Positions 40,434 through 49,641 of a DNA stretch of 64,000 nt are shown one piece after another (the stretch's first letter is position 1; each line of letters starts with the position of its first letter). This DNA is from Actinomycetota bacterium (lineage in GTDB: Bacteria > Actinomycetota > Acidimicrobiia > Acidimicrobiales > Ilumatobacteraceae), in contig CP064997.1 in the NCBI GenBank assembly GCA_016700055.1, positions 2,604,001-2,668,000 of the forward strand, in the 5' to 3' direction. The translations under genes were made by a program, and so were the position numbers. Below the pieces are notes generated by a model. It saw nothing but the letters and a program-made list of their open reading frames with translations. It ran no database searches and was not told the origin of the DNA.

Positions 40434-42698
40434 TCAGCCGGAAGAGCGGCAGGGTTGGCCGCGCAGCGCCCCGCAGGCCGGTGCGCCGGGGGGCACCACT
40501 ACTCCGGGCACGACCGAGAGCACCACCCGCGACGGCGTCTCGGCGCCGTTGCCGACGGTGACGGTCTCACCGGCAGCGATGGTGTCGAGCACCCAGACCC
40601 CACGGCTGTTGCCGGGTGCGTCGATCTGCACCCGCAGCCGAGAGCCGGCGCGGAAGGGGTGGGCGAACGGGAAGATCTCCACCCGTACGGGCGTCAGCTC
40701 GCCATCTGGCAGCAGCGAGGCGTCGGCCTCGGCGTTGGTGTGGACGGGACGGAGCTCGGTGGAGGCGTCCTCGTCGAGGGCGCGCTGGCTGGCGCGGAGC
40801 CAGCCGCTCTGCACGTAGACCTCGCTGCCGTCGGCGCGCACCTCGCTGAGCGTCACCTCGAGGTCGGTGTCGCCGGTGGACGTGCTGATCCACAGGTCGG
40901 CCGAACCCGAGCCGATGACCACGGTGTCGGCGGCCAGGGGTTCGCTCGTGTACGTGAGTCCCGAGCGCGCCGGCAGCGGCAGCCAGTTCCAGTCGACGTC
41001 GGCGCGCCAGATCCCGCTGCCGTCTCCTTCGTAGAAGGTGTCGGGCAGCAGCGACGCGTCGGCGACGTATGTGCCAGCGGCGGTCCCTTCGGCGGTGGGG
41101 GCCGTCGCGCTCAACCCGCCGGCGGCCGTGAGGTACCAGCTGGTGGCCGCCGCGGACGGGATCGGCCAGCTCTCGAACGACGCGGTCGAGCGCGCGAGCG
41201 GCGCGCCGGGCACCGCGGGGTCGGCCGCGCCTTGCTCGAACAGCACCTGGACGGGGGGCTCGGACTCGAACGCGGCCAGAGCCTGCTCGTGGGAGAGCCC
41301 GGCGAACCTGTCGGCGGCGGTGATGGACGTCGACACCCCGAAGATGCCCGTCGTCAAGACGGGGGCGACAGCTTGCGCGGCGGCGAGCGACGGCGTGCGT
41401 TCGCCGACGTAGAGGTCGAGGAACTCGACGTACCTGGGGAACACCGCCGGGCTGATCGAGTCGGTGTGCAGTCCGTTGAGCAGACTGACGTAGACGTGCG
41501 GGGCATTGGTGAAACGGTCGAGCATCACCGCGAAGCGGCCGCCGGTCTGCTCGTCCTGCCAGGCGCCGGCGAGGAACACCGGCACCTCGATGCGGTCGAC
41601 GAACGTGGCCGGGGCGAGCTGGTCGCCGAGTTCGGGGGTGTAGTAGGGGTTGGCCTGGATCTCGGCCACGAGATCGGGGTTCTGCAGCCGAAGCTCCTGG
41701 TTGGCGGCGCACACGTCGTCGCCGGCGTCGGCCCTCGCGCCGGTCCATTCCTGGCCGAACGGCTTGGTCTCTTCCATCCGCGCCGCGGTCCACTCCACCG
41801 CGAACCCGGTGTTCAGGATCCCCCCGGGGTAGAGCGTGGACCGGAAGGCATCGTCGAACACCGACAGCGGCGTGATCGCGGCCAGGCTCGGCGGCTGGGT
41901 GGCGGCGACGTAGAGCTGGGAGATGCCGGGGTAGGAGATGCCGACCATCCCCACCCGGTGGCCCTGCACGAACGGCTGGGCGGCGACGGCCTCGATGACG
42001 TCGTAGCCGTCGACCGACTGCACTGGCTCGAAGTAGCGGAAGGAGCCGCCCGAGCAGCCGGTGCCGCGCATGTTGACGCCCACGTAGGCGTACCCGAGCG
42101 TGGTGAACAACTGGGCGAACGTCGCGTCGTCGGGGTTGCTCGGCGAGTAGCCGGAGTACTCGACCACGGTCGGGTACGGCCCGGCGTCGGCGGGGCCGGG
42201 CAGCACGATGTTCGCGGAGAGCGTCGTGCCGTCGCGGGTGGTGATGTAGCCGAAGCCGGGGGCAGGCAGGACCTGCTCGGCGTAGAAGGCGGCCGGCGGC
42301 GCCTCGTCGACGTCCATCACCTCGACAGGAGCCGATTCCTGCGCCGAATCGCCGCCCGTACGCACCGCGTAGGTGCCCGGCTCCAGGTTGCGGGCCAGGT
42401 AGCTGCCCGCGGCGTCGATCGAACCGGTGGCGACCACGGCGCCGTCGTCGCCGACCACCTCGATCGGGGCGCCGGCCGGCGCGTCGAGGACGGCGAGCTG
42501 CAGCACCCCCGGCCGCAGCGTGAACGTCGCCTCGGGCAGTGGGGCGGCCGTGGTGGTGGGCGCGGCGGCCGTAGTGGTCGGCGCCAGGCTCTCGAGGCTC
42601 GCGGGCGTGGTGTCTTCGCTGTCCGACGAGGTGGAGCACGACACGGCCACGGCAACGCATGCGAGGGCCACGGCCCCGATCTCACGACGACCCCGCAT
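40434..42698 (-). CDS. CocE/NonD-family X-Pro-peptidase-like secreted hydrolase
   Basis: 754 residues: lipoprotein signal with lipobox VAVSC (Cys near residue 21), a Thr-rich linker (TTTAAAPTTTAAP), a beta-rich N-terminal module to about residue 140, and then the S15/CocE alpha/beta-hydrolase. The hydrolase has VEYSGYSPSN, MRGTGCSGG and the nucleophile motif GISYPGIS. The C-terminal jelly-roll follows DTVVIGSGSADLWIST. Members cleave esters or N-terminal X-Pro; secretion suggests extracellular substrate degradation. It is divergent from the M20 peptidase gene (about 100 bp). Confidence 0.88.
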   Translation of the reverse strand: MRGRREIGAVALACVAVAVSCSTSSDSEDTTPASLESLAPTTTAAAPTTTAAPLPEATFTLRPGVLQLAVLDAPAGAPIEVVGDDGAVVATGSIDAAGSYLARNLEPGTYAVRTGGDSAQESAPVEVMDVDEAPPAAFYAEQVLPAPGFGYITTRDGTTLSANIVLPGPADAGPYPTVVEYSGYSPSNPDDATFAQLFTTLGYAYVGVNMRGTGCSGGSFRYFEPVQSVDGYDVIEAVAAQPFVQGHRVGMVGISYPGISQLYVAATQPPSLAAITPLSVFDDAFRSTLYPGGILNTGFAVEWTAARMEETKPFGQEWTGARADAGDDVCAANQELRLQNPDLVAEIQANPYYTPELGDQLAPATFVDRIEVPVFLAGAWQDEQTGGRFAVMLDRFTNAPHVYVSLLNGLHTDSISPAVFPRYVEFLDLYVGERTPSLAAAQAVAPVLTTGIFGVSTSITAADRFAGLSHEQALAAFESEPPVQVLFEQGAADPAVPGAPLARSTASFESWPIPSAAATSWYLTAAGGLSATAPTAEGTAAGTYVADASLLPDTFYEGDGSGIWRADVDWNWLPLPARSGLTYTSEPLAADTVVIGSGSADLWISTSTGDTDLEVTLSEVRADGSEVYVQSGWLRASQRALDEDASTELRPVHTNAEADASLLPDGELTPVRVEIFPFAHPFRAGSRLRVQIDAPGNSRGVWVLDTIAAGETVTVGNGAETPSRVVLSVVPGVVVPPGAPACGALRGQPCRSSG

Positions 42699-42800
42699 GG
42701 ACGGCTCCTCCGCTCTTCGACAACACGTGGGACCAGCCCGCGCCCGCCGATGCTAGGCCGCGATCGGCGACGGGTGCCGATGGCGGTGCAGCGCGCGACG

Positions 42801-43925
42801 ATGTCACGGATGCAGATCGGACCTGGGATCGAACTGGCGCTCGCACCGATGCTCGACGATCTCGGCGCGCTCGTCGGCGTCGAGTCGCCGTCACACGACA
42901 CCGTTGCGCTGGCGCGCAGCGCCGAGGCGATCGCCCGGGTGTTCGCGGCCCGGCTCGGTTCGCGGCCCGAGCTCGTCGACGGCCCGGCCGGCACCCACGT
43001 GCACTGGCGTGGTCCCGGGGCGCCACGAGTGCTGCTCCTCGGCCATCACGACACCGTCTTTCCGCTCGGCACGCTCGCCGCGCGCCCGTTCGCCGTGGAA
43101 GGCGGGCGCGCCACCGGCCCGGGGGTGTTCGACATGAAGGCCGGCGTGGTGCAGGCGATCCATGCGATCGCCGCCCTCGACGACCCAACAGGGGTGGAGA
43201 TCCTCTTCACTGCCGACGAGGAGGTCGGCTCGGCCACCTCAAAGGCGCTGATCGAGGAGCGGGCGCGCGCCTGCGGCGCGGTGCTGGTGCTCGAGCCGAG
43301 CGCCGACGGCGGGGCGCTGAAGACCGCCCGCAAGGGGACCGGCACGTTCGAGGTCGTCGTCCACGGGCGCGCCGCCCATGCCGGGTTGGAGCCGGAGAAG
43401 GGGGTCAACGCGCTGGTCGAGGCCGCCGAGCAGGTGTTGCGCATCGTCTCCTTCGAGCGGCACCAGGTGGGCACCACCGTCACGCCGACGATCGCCGCCG
43501 CCGGCACCGCGGAGAACGTCGTGCCCGCCGAGGCCCGAGTCACCGTCGACGTGAGGGTGACGTCAGCGGACGAGCGGGAGCGGGTCGAGGAGCTGATGCG
43601 CACCCTGTCGCCGGTGCTGCCCGGGATCCACCTGGAGGTCGCCGGTGCCGTCAGCCGACCGCCGATGCACGAGTCGTCGTCGGCCACGCTGATGCCCGTC
43701 GCGGTGAGCGTGGCCGAGCAGCTCGGCCTGCCCGGCATCCACGGCGTCGCGGTCGGCGGCGGATCCGACGGCAACTTCACCGCGGCGATCGGGGTGCCGA
43801 CCCTCGACGGCCTCGGAGCCGTAGGCGGCGGCGCCCACGCCGACCACGAATGGGTCGACGTGGCGATGATGTCCGAGCGAGCCCTCCTCGTCGCCGGCAT
43901 CGTCACCCACCTCCGAAATCCGTAG
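42801..43925 (+). CDS. M20-family metallopeptidase (carboxypeptidase G2-like)
   Basis: About 374 residues. The zinc site is LLLGHHDTVFPLG, FDMKAGVVQAIHA, FTADEEVGSATS (the Glu-Glu pair) and the C-terminal HADHEWVD. A dimerisation domain, FEVVVHGRAAHAGLEPEKGVNALVEAAE, is inserted. It resembles glutamate carboxypeptidase/M20A enzymes, which hydrolyse N-acyl amino acids or peptides. The start codon could be 42780, 42801 or 42810; none has a clear ribosome binding site. Confidence 0.88.
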   Translation: MSRMQIGPGIELALAPMLDDLGALVGVESPSHDTVALARSAEAIARVFAARLGSRPELVDGPAGTHVHWRGPGAPRVLLLGHHDTVFPLGTLAARPFAVEGGRATGPGVFDMKAGVVQAIHAIAALDDPTGVEILFTADEEVGSATSKALIEERARACGAVLVLEPSADGGALKTARKGTGTFEVVVHGRAAHAGLEPEKGVNALVEAAEQVLRIVSFERHQVGTTVTPTIAAAGTAENVVPAEARVTVDVRVTSADERERVEELMRTLSPVLPGIHLEVAGAVSRPPMHESSSATLMPVAVSVAEQLGLPGIHGVAVGGGSDGNFTAAIGVPTLDGLGAVGGGAHADHEWVDVAMMSERALLVAGIVTHLRNP

Positions 43926-43933
43926 CCCCCAAA

Positions 43934-44052
43934 CCGCAGGTATCGCGCCAATCTGTCAACGAAACTGCGCTGGCCGCAGGTATCGCGCCAGATTGGCGCG
44001 AAAGCCGCGAATTGGAAGCCGCGAAAGCCGCGAATTGGAAGCCGCGAAAGCG
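43934..44052. repeat. short direct repeats and tandem 23-bp repeat between convergent genes
   Basis: CCGCAGGTATCGCGCCA occurs twice (43934-43950 and 43974-43990). Next, GCGAAAGCCGCGAATTGGAA plus GCC (23 bp) is repeated in tandem at 43998-44020 and 44021-44043, with a third partial unit to 44052. No coding sequence is seen in 43926-44090 apart from these and a hairpin. Confidence 0.8.
43983..44001. terminator. hairpin between convergent M20 peptidase and argG
   Basis: TCGCGCCA (43983-43990), loop GAT, TGGCGCGA (43994-44001): a perfect 8-bp stem 57 bp after the M20 stop and 90 bp past the argG stop. It is probably a bidirectional terminator and overlaps one arm of the direct repeat. Confidence 0.5.
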
Positions 44053-44090
44053 ATCGCGGAAGCCGCGGAGGCTGCTGCTTGGGGGGTGAT

Positions 44091-45422
44091 TCAGTCGGCG
44101 GCGCCGCGCTCGACGGCGAGGACTCCGCCGGGGTCGAGGGTGCCGACGTTGCGGTACAGGTCGAGCTTCGCCCGGGTGTCGTCGATGTCGAGGTTGCGCA
44201 TCGTCAGCTGCCCAATCCGGTCGAGGGGGCCGAACGCCTGGTCGTCGACGCGCTCCATCGACAGCCGCTCTGGTGCGTACGTCAGGTTGGGGCTATCGGT
44301 GGCCACGATCGTGTAGTCGTCGCCGCGGCGCAGGCGCAGCACGACCTCACCGGTGATCGCCGAGCCCACCCAGCGCAACAGCGGTTCACGCAGCATCAGG
44401 CTCTGCGGGTCGAACCACCTGCCCTCGTACAGCAACCGGCCGAGACGGCGGCCCATCGTGCGGTAGTTCTCGATCGTGTTCTCGTTGTGGATGCCCGTGA
44501 CGAGGCGCTCGTAGGCGACGTGCAGCAGCGCCATCCCCGGCGCCTCGTAGATGCCGCGGCTCTTCGCTTCGATGATCCGATTTTCGATCTGGTCGCTCAT
44601 CCCGAGCCCGTGACGCCCGCCGATGGCGTTCGCCTCGGTGACGAGCTCGATTGGTGAGTCGAACTCGCGGCCGTTCAGCGCCACCGGCCACCCCTCGTGG
44701 AACCTGACGCTGACCACCTCGGGTTCGATCGACACGTCGTCGCGGTAGTGGGCCACGCCCATGATCGGCTCGACGATGTCCATCGACGTCGCAAGCTCTT
44801 CGAGCAGCTTCGCCTCGTGCGTGGCTCCCCAGATGTTCGCGTCGGTCGAGTACGCCTTCTCCTTGCTCGCCCGGTACGGCAGGCCCCGCGCGAGGAGGAA
44901 CTCGCTCATCTCCGCCCGACCGCCGAGCTCGGCGACGAAGTCTTCGTCGAGCCACGGCTTGTACACGCGCAGGTGCGGGTTGACGAGCAGCCCGTACCTG
45001 TAGAAGCGCTCGATGTCGTTGCCCTTGTACGTACTGCCGTCGCCCCAGATGTCGACGCCGTCCTCGTGCATCGCGGTGACGAGCATGGTGCCGGTGACCG
45101 CCCGGCCGAGGGGAGTGGTGTTGAAGTACGTCTTCCCGCCGGTGCCGATGTGGAACGCCCCGCACTGCAGGGCGACGAGCCCCTCGTGGACGAGCTCGGT
45201 ACGGCAGTCGACGAGGCGCGCCTGCTCGGCGCCGTAGACGGCGGCTCGCTCCCGCACACCGGCGAGGTCGGGCTCGTCGTGCTGGCCGAGGTCGGCGGTG
45301 TAGCAGTAGGGGATCGCGCCCCGCTCACGCATCCAGGCCACCGCCGCCGAGGTGTCGAGCCCCCCGGAGAACGCGATGCCCACGCGCTCGCCCTTGGGCA
45401 GCGAGGTCAGCACCTTCGACAT
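44091..45422 (-). CDS. argG: argininosuccinate synthase
   Basis: 443-residue argininosuccinate synthase, the ATP-dependent step joining citrulline and aspartate in arginine synthesis. The PP-loop is GIAFSGGLDTSAAVAWM. Further marks are QCGAFHIGTGGKTYFNTTPLGRA, the STDANIWGATHEAK segment, IGGRHGLGMSDQIENR and LPNLTYAP-like SPNLTYAPERL. Length (about 445) and sequence fit the E. coli-type class rather than the 400-residue class. No other arginine gene is nearby. It is divergent from the M24 peptidase; a TAGCGT box lies 8 nt upstream of its start. Confidence 0.96.
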   Translation of the reverse strand: MSKVLTSLPKGERVGIAFSGGLDTSAAVAWMRERGAIPYCYTADLGQHDEPDLAGVRERAAVYGAEQARLVDCRTELVHEGLVALQCGAFHIGTGGKTYFNTTPLGRAVTGTMLVTAMHEDGVDIWGDGSTYKGNDIERFYRYGLLVNPHLRVYKPWLDEDFVAELGGRAEMSEFLLARGLPYRASKEKAYSTDANIWGATHEAKLLEELATSMDIVEPIMGVAHYRDDVSIEPEVVSVRFHEGWPVALNGREFDSPIELVTEANAIGGRHGLGMSDQIENRIIEAKSRGIYEAPGMALLHVAYERLVTGIHNENTIENYRTMGRRLGRLLYEGRWFDPQSLMLREPLLRWVGSAITGEVVLRLRRGDDYTIVATDSPNLTYAPERLSMERVDDQAFGPLDRIGQLTMRNLDIDDTRAKLDLYRNVGTLDPGGVLAVERGAAD

Positions 45423-45430
45423 GGCAGCCG

Positions 45431-45456
45431 ACGCTACCGGGCGGCGGCGTTAGCGT
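45431..45456. promoter_or_regulatory. divergent leaderless promoter pair (argG / M24 peptidase)
   Basis: TAGCGT occurs on both strands. Bases 45436-45431 (minus strand) end 8 nt before the argG ATG at 45422. Bases 45451-45456 (plus strand) end 7 nt before the M24 ATG at 45464. The symmetry and spacing argue for two leaderless transcripts from one 41-bp gap. Confidence 0.45.
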
Positions 45457-45463
45457 TGCCGGG

Positions 45464-46588
45464 ATGGGCCAGGTGGGAGAGACGAGCGTCTATCTGAACC
45501 GGATGGCCCGCGTCAGGGCGGAGATGGCCGCCCAGGGCGTCGACGTGCTGCTCGTCTCGGTCGGCCACGACATGCCCTACCTCAGCGGCTACGAGGCGAT
45601 GCCGCTCGAGCGCCTGACGATGCTCGTCGTCCCCCGCGACGGCGATGCGAAGCTGGTCGTGCCCCGCCTCGAGGCGCCGAGGGTGGTCGAGCAGCCCGGC
45701 GTCTTCGACGTGATCACGTGGGACGAGACGCAGGACCCGGTGGCGATCACCGCGGCGCTCGCCGCCGAGCCCGCCCGCCCGAAGGTGGCCGCGGTCGGTG
45801 ACCAGATGTGGGCTCGCTTCCTGGTGGAGCTGCTGGCACCGATGGCCGGCACCGAGTTCCGCCGCGCGGTCGACGTGGTCGGCCCGCTGCGCATGCGCAA
45901 GGACGCCGCCGAGGTCGAGGCCCTGCGCGCCGCGGGCGCCGCGGCCGACCGCGTCGCCCGGCAGCTCCACGGGGGCGAGATCCCCCTCGTCGGGCGCACG
46001 GAGGCCGAAGTGTCGGCCGACATCTCGGCGCGGCTGATCGCCGAGGGCCACGATGTCGTCAACTTCGCCATCGTCGCTGCCGGCGAGAACGCGGCCAGCC
46101 CGCACCACCACCCCGGCAGGCGGGTGATCCGGGCGGGCGAGATCGTGCTCACCGACTTCGGAGGCACGATGGGCGGGTACTGCAGCGACACCACCCGCTG
46201 CGTCTACACAGGCCGGCCGACGAGCGAGATCGCCGACGCATATGCCGTGCTGCACGAGGCCCAGCAGGCCGCGGTCGCCGCAGCCACGGTCGGCACGCCG
46301 TGTGAAGAGGTCGACGCGGCGGCGCGGCGGATCATCGCCGCCGCCGGCTGGGGCGAGCAGTTCCTGCATCGCACGGGCCACGGCATCGGCATGGAGGCCC
46401 ACGAGGAGCCGTACATCGTGAGCGGCAATCGCCTGCCGCTGGAGCCCGGCCACGCGTTCAGCGTCGAGCCCGGCATCTACGTCGCCGGGCGGTGGGGCAT
46501 GCGGCTCGAGGACATCGTCGTCGCCACCGACGCCGGCCCGCAGACGATGAACGACACCGACCGCGCCCTGGTGTCCGTCGATGCGTGA
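45464..46588 (+). CDS. M24-family aminopeptidase / Xaa-Pro peptidase-like
   Basis: 374 residues: an N-terminal creatinase-like domain, then the pita-bread domain with DFGGTMGGYCSDTTR (metal Asp ligands), HRTGHGIGMEAHEEPY (metal His and catalytic His), FSVEPGIYV (Glu) and a GMRLEDIVV end (Glu). The metal ligands D, D, H, E, E are all in place. It probably removes N-terminal residues from X-Pro peptides. Its stop overlaps the next gene by 8 nt. Confidence 0.92.
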   Translation: MGQVGETSVYLNRMARVRAEMAAQGVDVLLVSVGHDMPYLSGYEAMPLERLTMLVVPRDGDAKLVVPRLEAPRVVEQPGVFDVITWDETQDPVAITAALAAEPARPKVAAVGDQMWARFLVELLAPMAGTEFRRAVDVVGPLRMRKDAAEVEALRAAGAAADRVARQLHGGEIPLVGRTEAEVSADISARLIAEGHDVVNFAIVAAGENAASPHHHPGRRVIRAGEIVLTDFGGTMGGYCSDTTRCVYTGRPTSEIADAYAVLHEAQQAAVAAATVGTPCEEVDAAARRIIAAAGWGEQFLHRTGHGIGMEAHEEPYIVSGNRLPLEPGHAFSVEPGIYVAGRWGMRLEDIVVATDAGPQTMNDTDRALVSVDA

Positions 46589-47132
46589 GCACCGCCGGCA
46601 CGCGGCGCTGAGCCTCGACGGCGGCATCCACGAGATCCCCGTCGACGCCGTGCCGGGACGGCTGTGGCTCTGCGGCAAGCACGTCGTCGGGCCCGATCCC
46701 GAGCGCGTGCTGGAGGCCGTCGGCGCCGACGTGGTCGTGTGCCTCACCGAACGCCACGAGCTGAGCGGTCGCTATCCGACGTACACCACCTGGCTCGACG
46801 CCAATGCGGGGCAGCGGGCGCTGTGGTTCCCCGTCCACGACTTCCACGCCCCCGACTCGACGGAGGGCGCGCAGTTGCTGGCCGACCTGGAGACCAGGCT
46901 GCGGGCGGGCCAGGGCCTCGTCGTGCACTGCGGAGCCGGCATCGGGCGTGCCGGCACTGTCGCCGTCGCGCTGATGGTGCTGCTCGACATGCCCCTCGAC
47001 GAGGCCCTCGATCACGTGCGCCGGCACCGTCCGGCAGCCGGTCCCGAGGTGGGCGTTCAGCTCGCGTTCGTGCAAGCAGTGTCCGCTGCCAGGTGCTGCC
47101 CGCCAGCGGCCGGAGGCCCGGCGGCGAACTAG
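46581..47132 (+). CDS. dual-specificity/tyrosine-type protein phosphatase
   Basis: 183-residue cysteine phosphatase with H116-C117-GAGIGR123-A-G-T (HCxxGxxR). An upstream general-acid loop is likely in FPVHDFHAPDS, near residues 83-93. The N-terminal VPGRLWLCGKHVVG is typical of the DSP fold. The start lies inside the M24 peptidase gene (8-nt overlap), so the two are translationally coupled. The substrate is unknown; the pairing with a peptidase has no obvious explanation. Confidence 0.85.
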   Translation: MREHRRHAALSLDGGIHEIPVDAVPGRLWLCGKHVVGPDPERVLEAVGADVVVCLTERHELSGRYPTYTTWLDANAGQRALWFPVHDFHAPDSTEGAQLLADLETRLRAGQGLVVHCGAGIGRAGTVAVALMVLLDMPLDEALDHVRRHRPAAGPEVGVQLAFVQAVSAARCCPPAAGGPAAN

Positions 47133-47171
47133 GTTCGCGAGACCTGGCCCGCGTCACGAGAGGGGATCGAC

Positions 47172-48884
47172 ATGCTGGACACCGTCGTAAGAGGTGGCAT
47201 CGTCGTCGACGGCACTGGAGCAGCGGCCCGCACGGCTGACGTCGGCGTGCGCGACGGACGCATCGTCGCCATCGGGGCGGTCGACGACGACGCGGCTCAG
47301 GTGATCGACGCCGGCGGTTGCGTCGTCGCCCCCGGCTTCGTCGACATCCACACCCACTACGACGCGCAGGCCTTCTGGGATCCGACGCTCAGTCCCTCGC
47401 CGCTGCACGGCGTCACCACCGTCGTCGGCGGCAACTGCGGGTTCACGATCGCTCCACTCACACCCGAGGACGGCGACTACCTGATGCGCATGCTCGCCCG
47501 CGTCGAGGGCATGCCGCTAGAGAGCTTGGCCGTCGGGGTGCCGTGGAACTGGCGCACCACCGCCGAGTACCTCGACCTGCTCGACGGCACATTGATGCCG
47601 AACGCCGGCTTCCTCGTCGGGCACTCGGCGCTGCGGCGCGTGGTGATGCACGACGACGCCACCCGGCGCGCGGCAACGCCGGCCGAGATCGCCGACATGC
47701 AGCAGTTGCTGCGCGACGGGCTCTCCGCCGGAGCGCTCGGGTTCTCGTCCACCTGGTCGCCGAGCCACAACGACCACACCGGCACGCCCGTTCCGTCTCG
47801 CCACGCCAGCAGGGACGAGATGATCTCGCTGTGCAGCGTCGTCGGTGAGTACCCGGGGACCACACTCGAGTTCATCCCCGCCGTCGGCCAGTTCTCGCAG
47901 GACGCGTTCGAGCTCATGGCCGACATGTCGGCGGCCGCGAACCGACCGCTGAACTGGAACCTGCTCCAGGTGTACGCGCAGTCGTGGGAGATCGTGCAGC
48001 ACCAGCTCACGGGTGGCGACATCGCCGCCGCACGGGGTGGCAAGGTGCTCGCTCTGACCCTGCCCGACTCGTTCCGCATGCGACTCAACTTCACGAGCGG
48101 GTTCGTGCTCGACATCTTGCCGGGCTGGGACAAGCTGATGGCGCTGTCCGTCGACGAGAAGCTGCGCCAGCTGCGCGACCCCGCAGAACGGGCCGAGTGG
48201 GACCGCGCCGCCCAGTCGGTGGAAGGGCCGGTGCGGGCGCTCGCCAACTGGGCCGGGTACTACGTGCTGGAGACGTTCAGCGAGCAGTGGAAGCCGTACG
48301 AGGGACGTCTCGTCGGCGACATCGCCCAGGAGCTCGGCCGTGAGCCGTGGGACGTGCTGGCCGACATCGTCGTCGCCGACGAGCTGCGCACGGTGATCGC
48401 CAACCAGGACCGCGGCCAGGACGACGAGACCTGGCGGCGCCGGGTGGAGGTGTGGCGCGACCCACGTGCCGTCGTCGGTGCCTCCGACGCGGGCGCCCAC
48501 CTGGACATGATCGACTCGTTCTCGTTCGCGACCACGCTCATCTCGAAGGCGGTACGTGAGCACGGGCTGGTGTCGGTGGAAGAGGCCGTGCAACTGCTGT
48601 CCGACCGGCCCGCTCGCCTGTACGGCCTCGACGGGCGAGGCCGCCTGAGCGAGGGGTGGAGTGCCGACATCGTGGTGTTCGATCCCGACACGATCGGACC
48701 GGCGCCGGTGCACACACGCTTCGACCTCCCCGGAGGCGCAGGCCGTGTATACGGCGGCGCCGAGGGCATCCATCACGTGCTCGTGAACGGGGTGCCGTGC
48801 GTGCGGGGCGAGGAGCTGCTCCCCGCTCGGCCGGGTTCCCTGCTGCGCTCGGGACGTGACACCTCCACCGTGACCGCGCGCTGA
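47172..48884 (+). CDS. N-acyl-D-amino-acid-deacylase-type amidohydrolase
   Basis: 570 residues of the amidohydrolase superfamily: VVAPGFVDIHTHYDAQAFWDP (HxH zinc pair), FLVGHSALRR, GFSSTWSPSHNDH, and the C-terminal VVGASDAGAHLDMIDSFS with Asp. The two-metal TIM-barrel and length match D-aminoacylase/dihydroorotase-like enzymes that cleave N-acyl-D-amino acids. The Shine-Dalgarno region GAGAGGGG is 6 nt before ATG 47172. It is possibly co-transcribed with the phosphatase (39-bp gap). Confidence 0.88.
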   Translation: MLDTVVRGGIVVDGTGAAARTADVGVRDGRIVAIGAVDDDAAQVIDAGGCVVAPGFVDIHTHYDAQAFWDPTLSPSPLHGVTTVVGGNCGFTIAPLTPEDGDYLMRMLARVEGMPLESLAVGVPWNWRTTAEYLDLLDGTLMPNAGFLVGHSALRRVVMHDDATRRAATPAEIADMQQLLRDGLSAGALGFSSTWSPSHNDHTGTPVPSRHASRDEMISLCSVVGEYPGTTLEFIPAVGQFSQDAFELMADMSAAANRPLNWNLLQVYAQSWEIVQHQLTGGDIAAARGGKVLALTLPDSFRMRLNFTSGFVLDILPGWDKLMALSVDEKLRQLRDPAERAEWDRAAQSVEGPVRALANWAGYYVLETFSEQWKPYEGRLVGDIAQELGREPWDVLADIVVADELRTVIANQDRGQDDETWRRRVEVWRDPRAVVGASDAGAHLDMIDSFSFATTLISKAVREHGLVSVEEAVQLLSDRPARLYGLDGRGRLSEGWSADIVVFDPDTIGPAPVHTRFDLPGGAGRVYGGAEGIHHVLVNGVPCVRGEELLPARPGSLLRSGRDTSTVTAR

Positions 48885-48894
48885 GGCGCCCGGC

Positions 48895-49575
48895 TCACCC
48901 CGGCAAGGAAGCGCTCTCCTCGAACGACGACCGATCGATGCTCGACGTGTAGTCGGTGAGCTCGATCGACAGGTCCGCGGTGTCCATGCGGGCGACGACA
49001 CCCGAGTCGAGCGCGCAATAGGTCTTGGTGCCACCGGTGACCGGCACCGCGACGCACGTCGCGGCCTGCCCGGCGATCGTCTCGGTGCTCGCCACGGGCG
49101 GCCCCGTACGCACCTCGAAGTCCTGTCGCAGGCGTGCCGCCGGTGCCGACGCGAAGAAGGTGGAGGTGAGCAGCGTGTCGGAGACCCTCGTCTCGTCGAT
49201 GCCGTCGACGCAGGTCTCGGTGGCCAGCGCGCAGGTGCGGGCGAAGCTGCCGCTCGGCCCGGTCAGGTAGCGGACATCGCCGATCGTCACGCTGTGACCG
49301 GCGTCCGTCGCGATGGCGACGACGGCCGACGTCTGCGCGCCGAGGAACTTGGTGACGACGGTGTAGCTCGCGGTCAGCGGGCCCGATGCCTGCGTGTCGA
49401 GGCGCTCGAGCACCGCGTCGACGGCTGCGTCGCCGGTGAGGGTGGGGCTTTGATCGTCGATCAACGACGGGCGCTCGCCGGCGAAGCAGGCCGGCAGCAG
49501 GGAGGTCGCGAGGAGGACGGCGAAGAGACCACGCGTTGACGGGCGCGCCACACGTGCAGTCGGTCGGCGGGGCAC
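48895..49575 (-). CDS. hypothetical lipoprotein
   Basis: 226 residues with signal LFAVLLATSLLPAC (lipobox LPAC, Cys near residue 30). An extracytoplasmic domain follows with ASYTVVTKFLG, two Cys pairs (FARTCALATETC and ATCVAV..TYC) and YCALDSGVVARMD. It may belong to the mycobacterial-type LppX/LprG-like or LpqN-like shape, but I do not recognise the family. It ends 10 bp from the convergent amidohydrolase gene. Confidence 0.68.
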   Translation of the reverse strand: MPRRPTARVARPSTRGLFAVLLATSLLPACFAGERPSLIDDQSPTLTGDAAVDAVLERLDTQASGPLTASYTVVTKFLGAQTSAVVAIATDAGHSVTIGDVRYLTGPSGSFARTCALATETCVDGIDETRVSDTLLTSTFFASAPAARLRQDFEVRTGPPVASTETIAGQAATCVAVPVTGGTKTYCALDSGVVARMDTADLSIELTDYTSSIDRSSFEESASLPG

Positions 49576-49641
49576 CAGTTCAGCGTACGGGTCGGCGTGG
49601 CTGTTGGGGCGTCGAGCGCCTCACCCGTAAGGTCGGGCGCC

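Noticed and set aside
43934..44052. CRISPR array
   Set aside because: Units are only 17 and 23 bp, directly abutting or unequally spaced, with no spacers and no cas genes.
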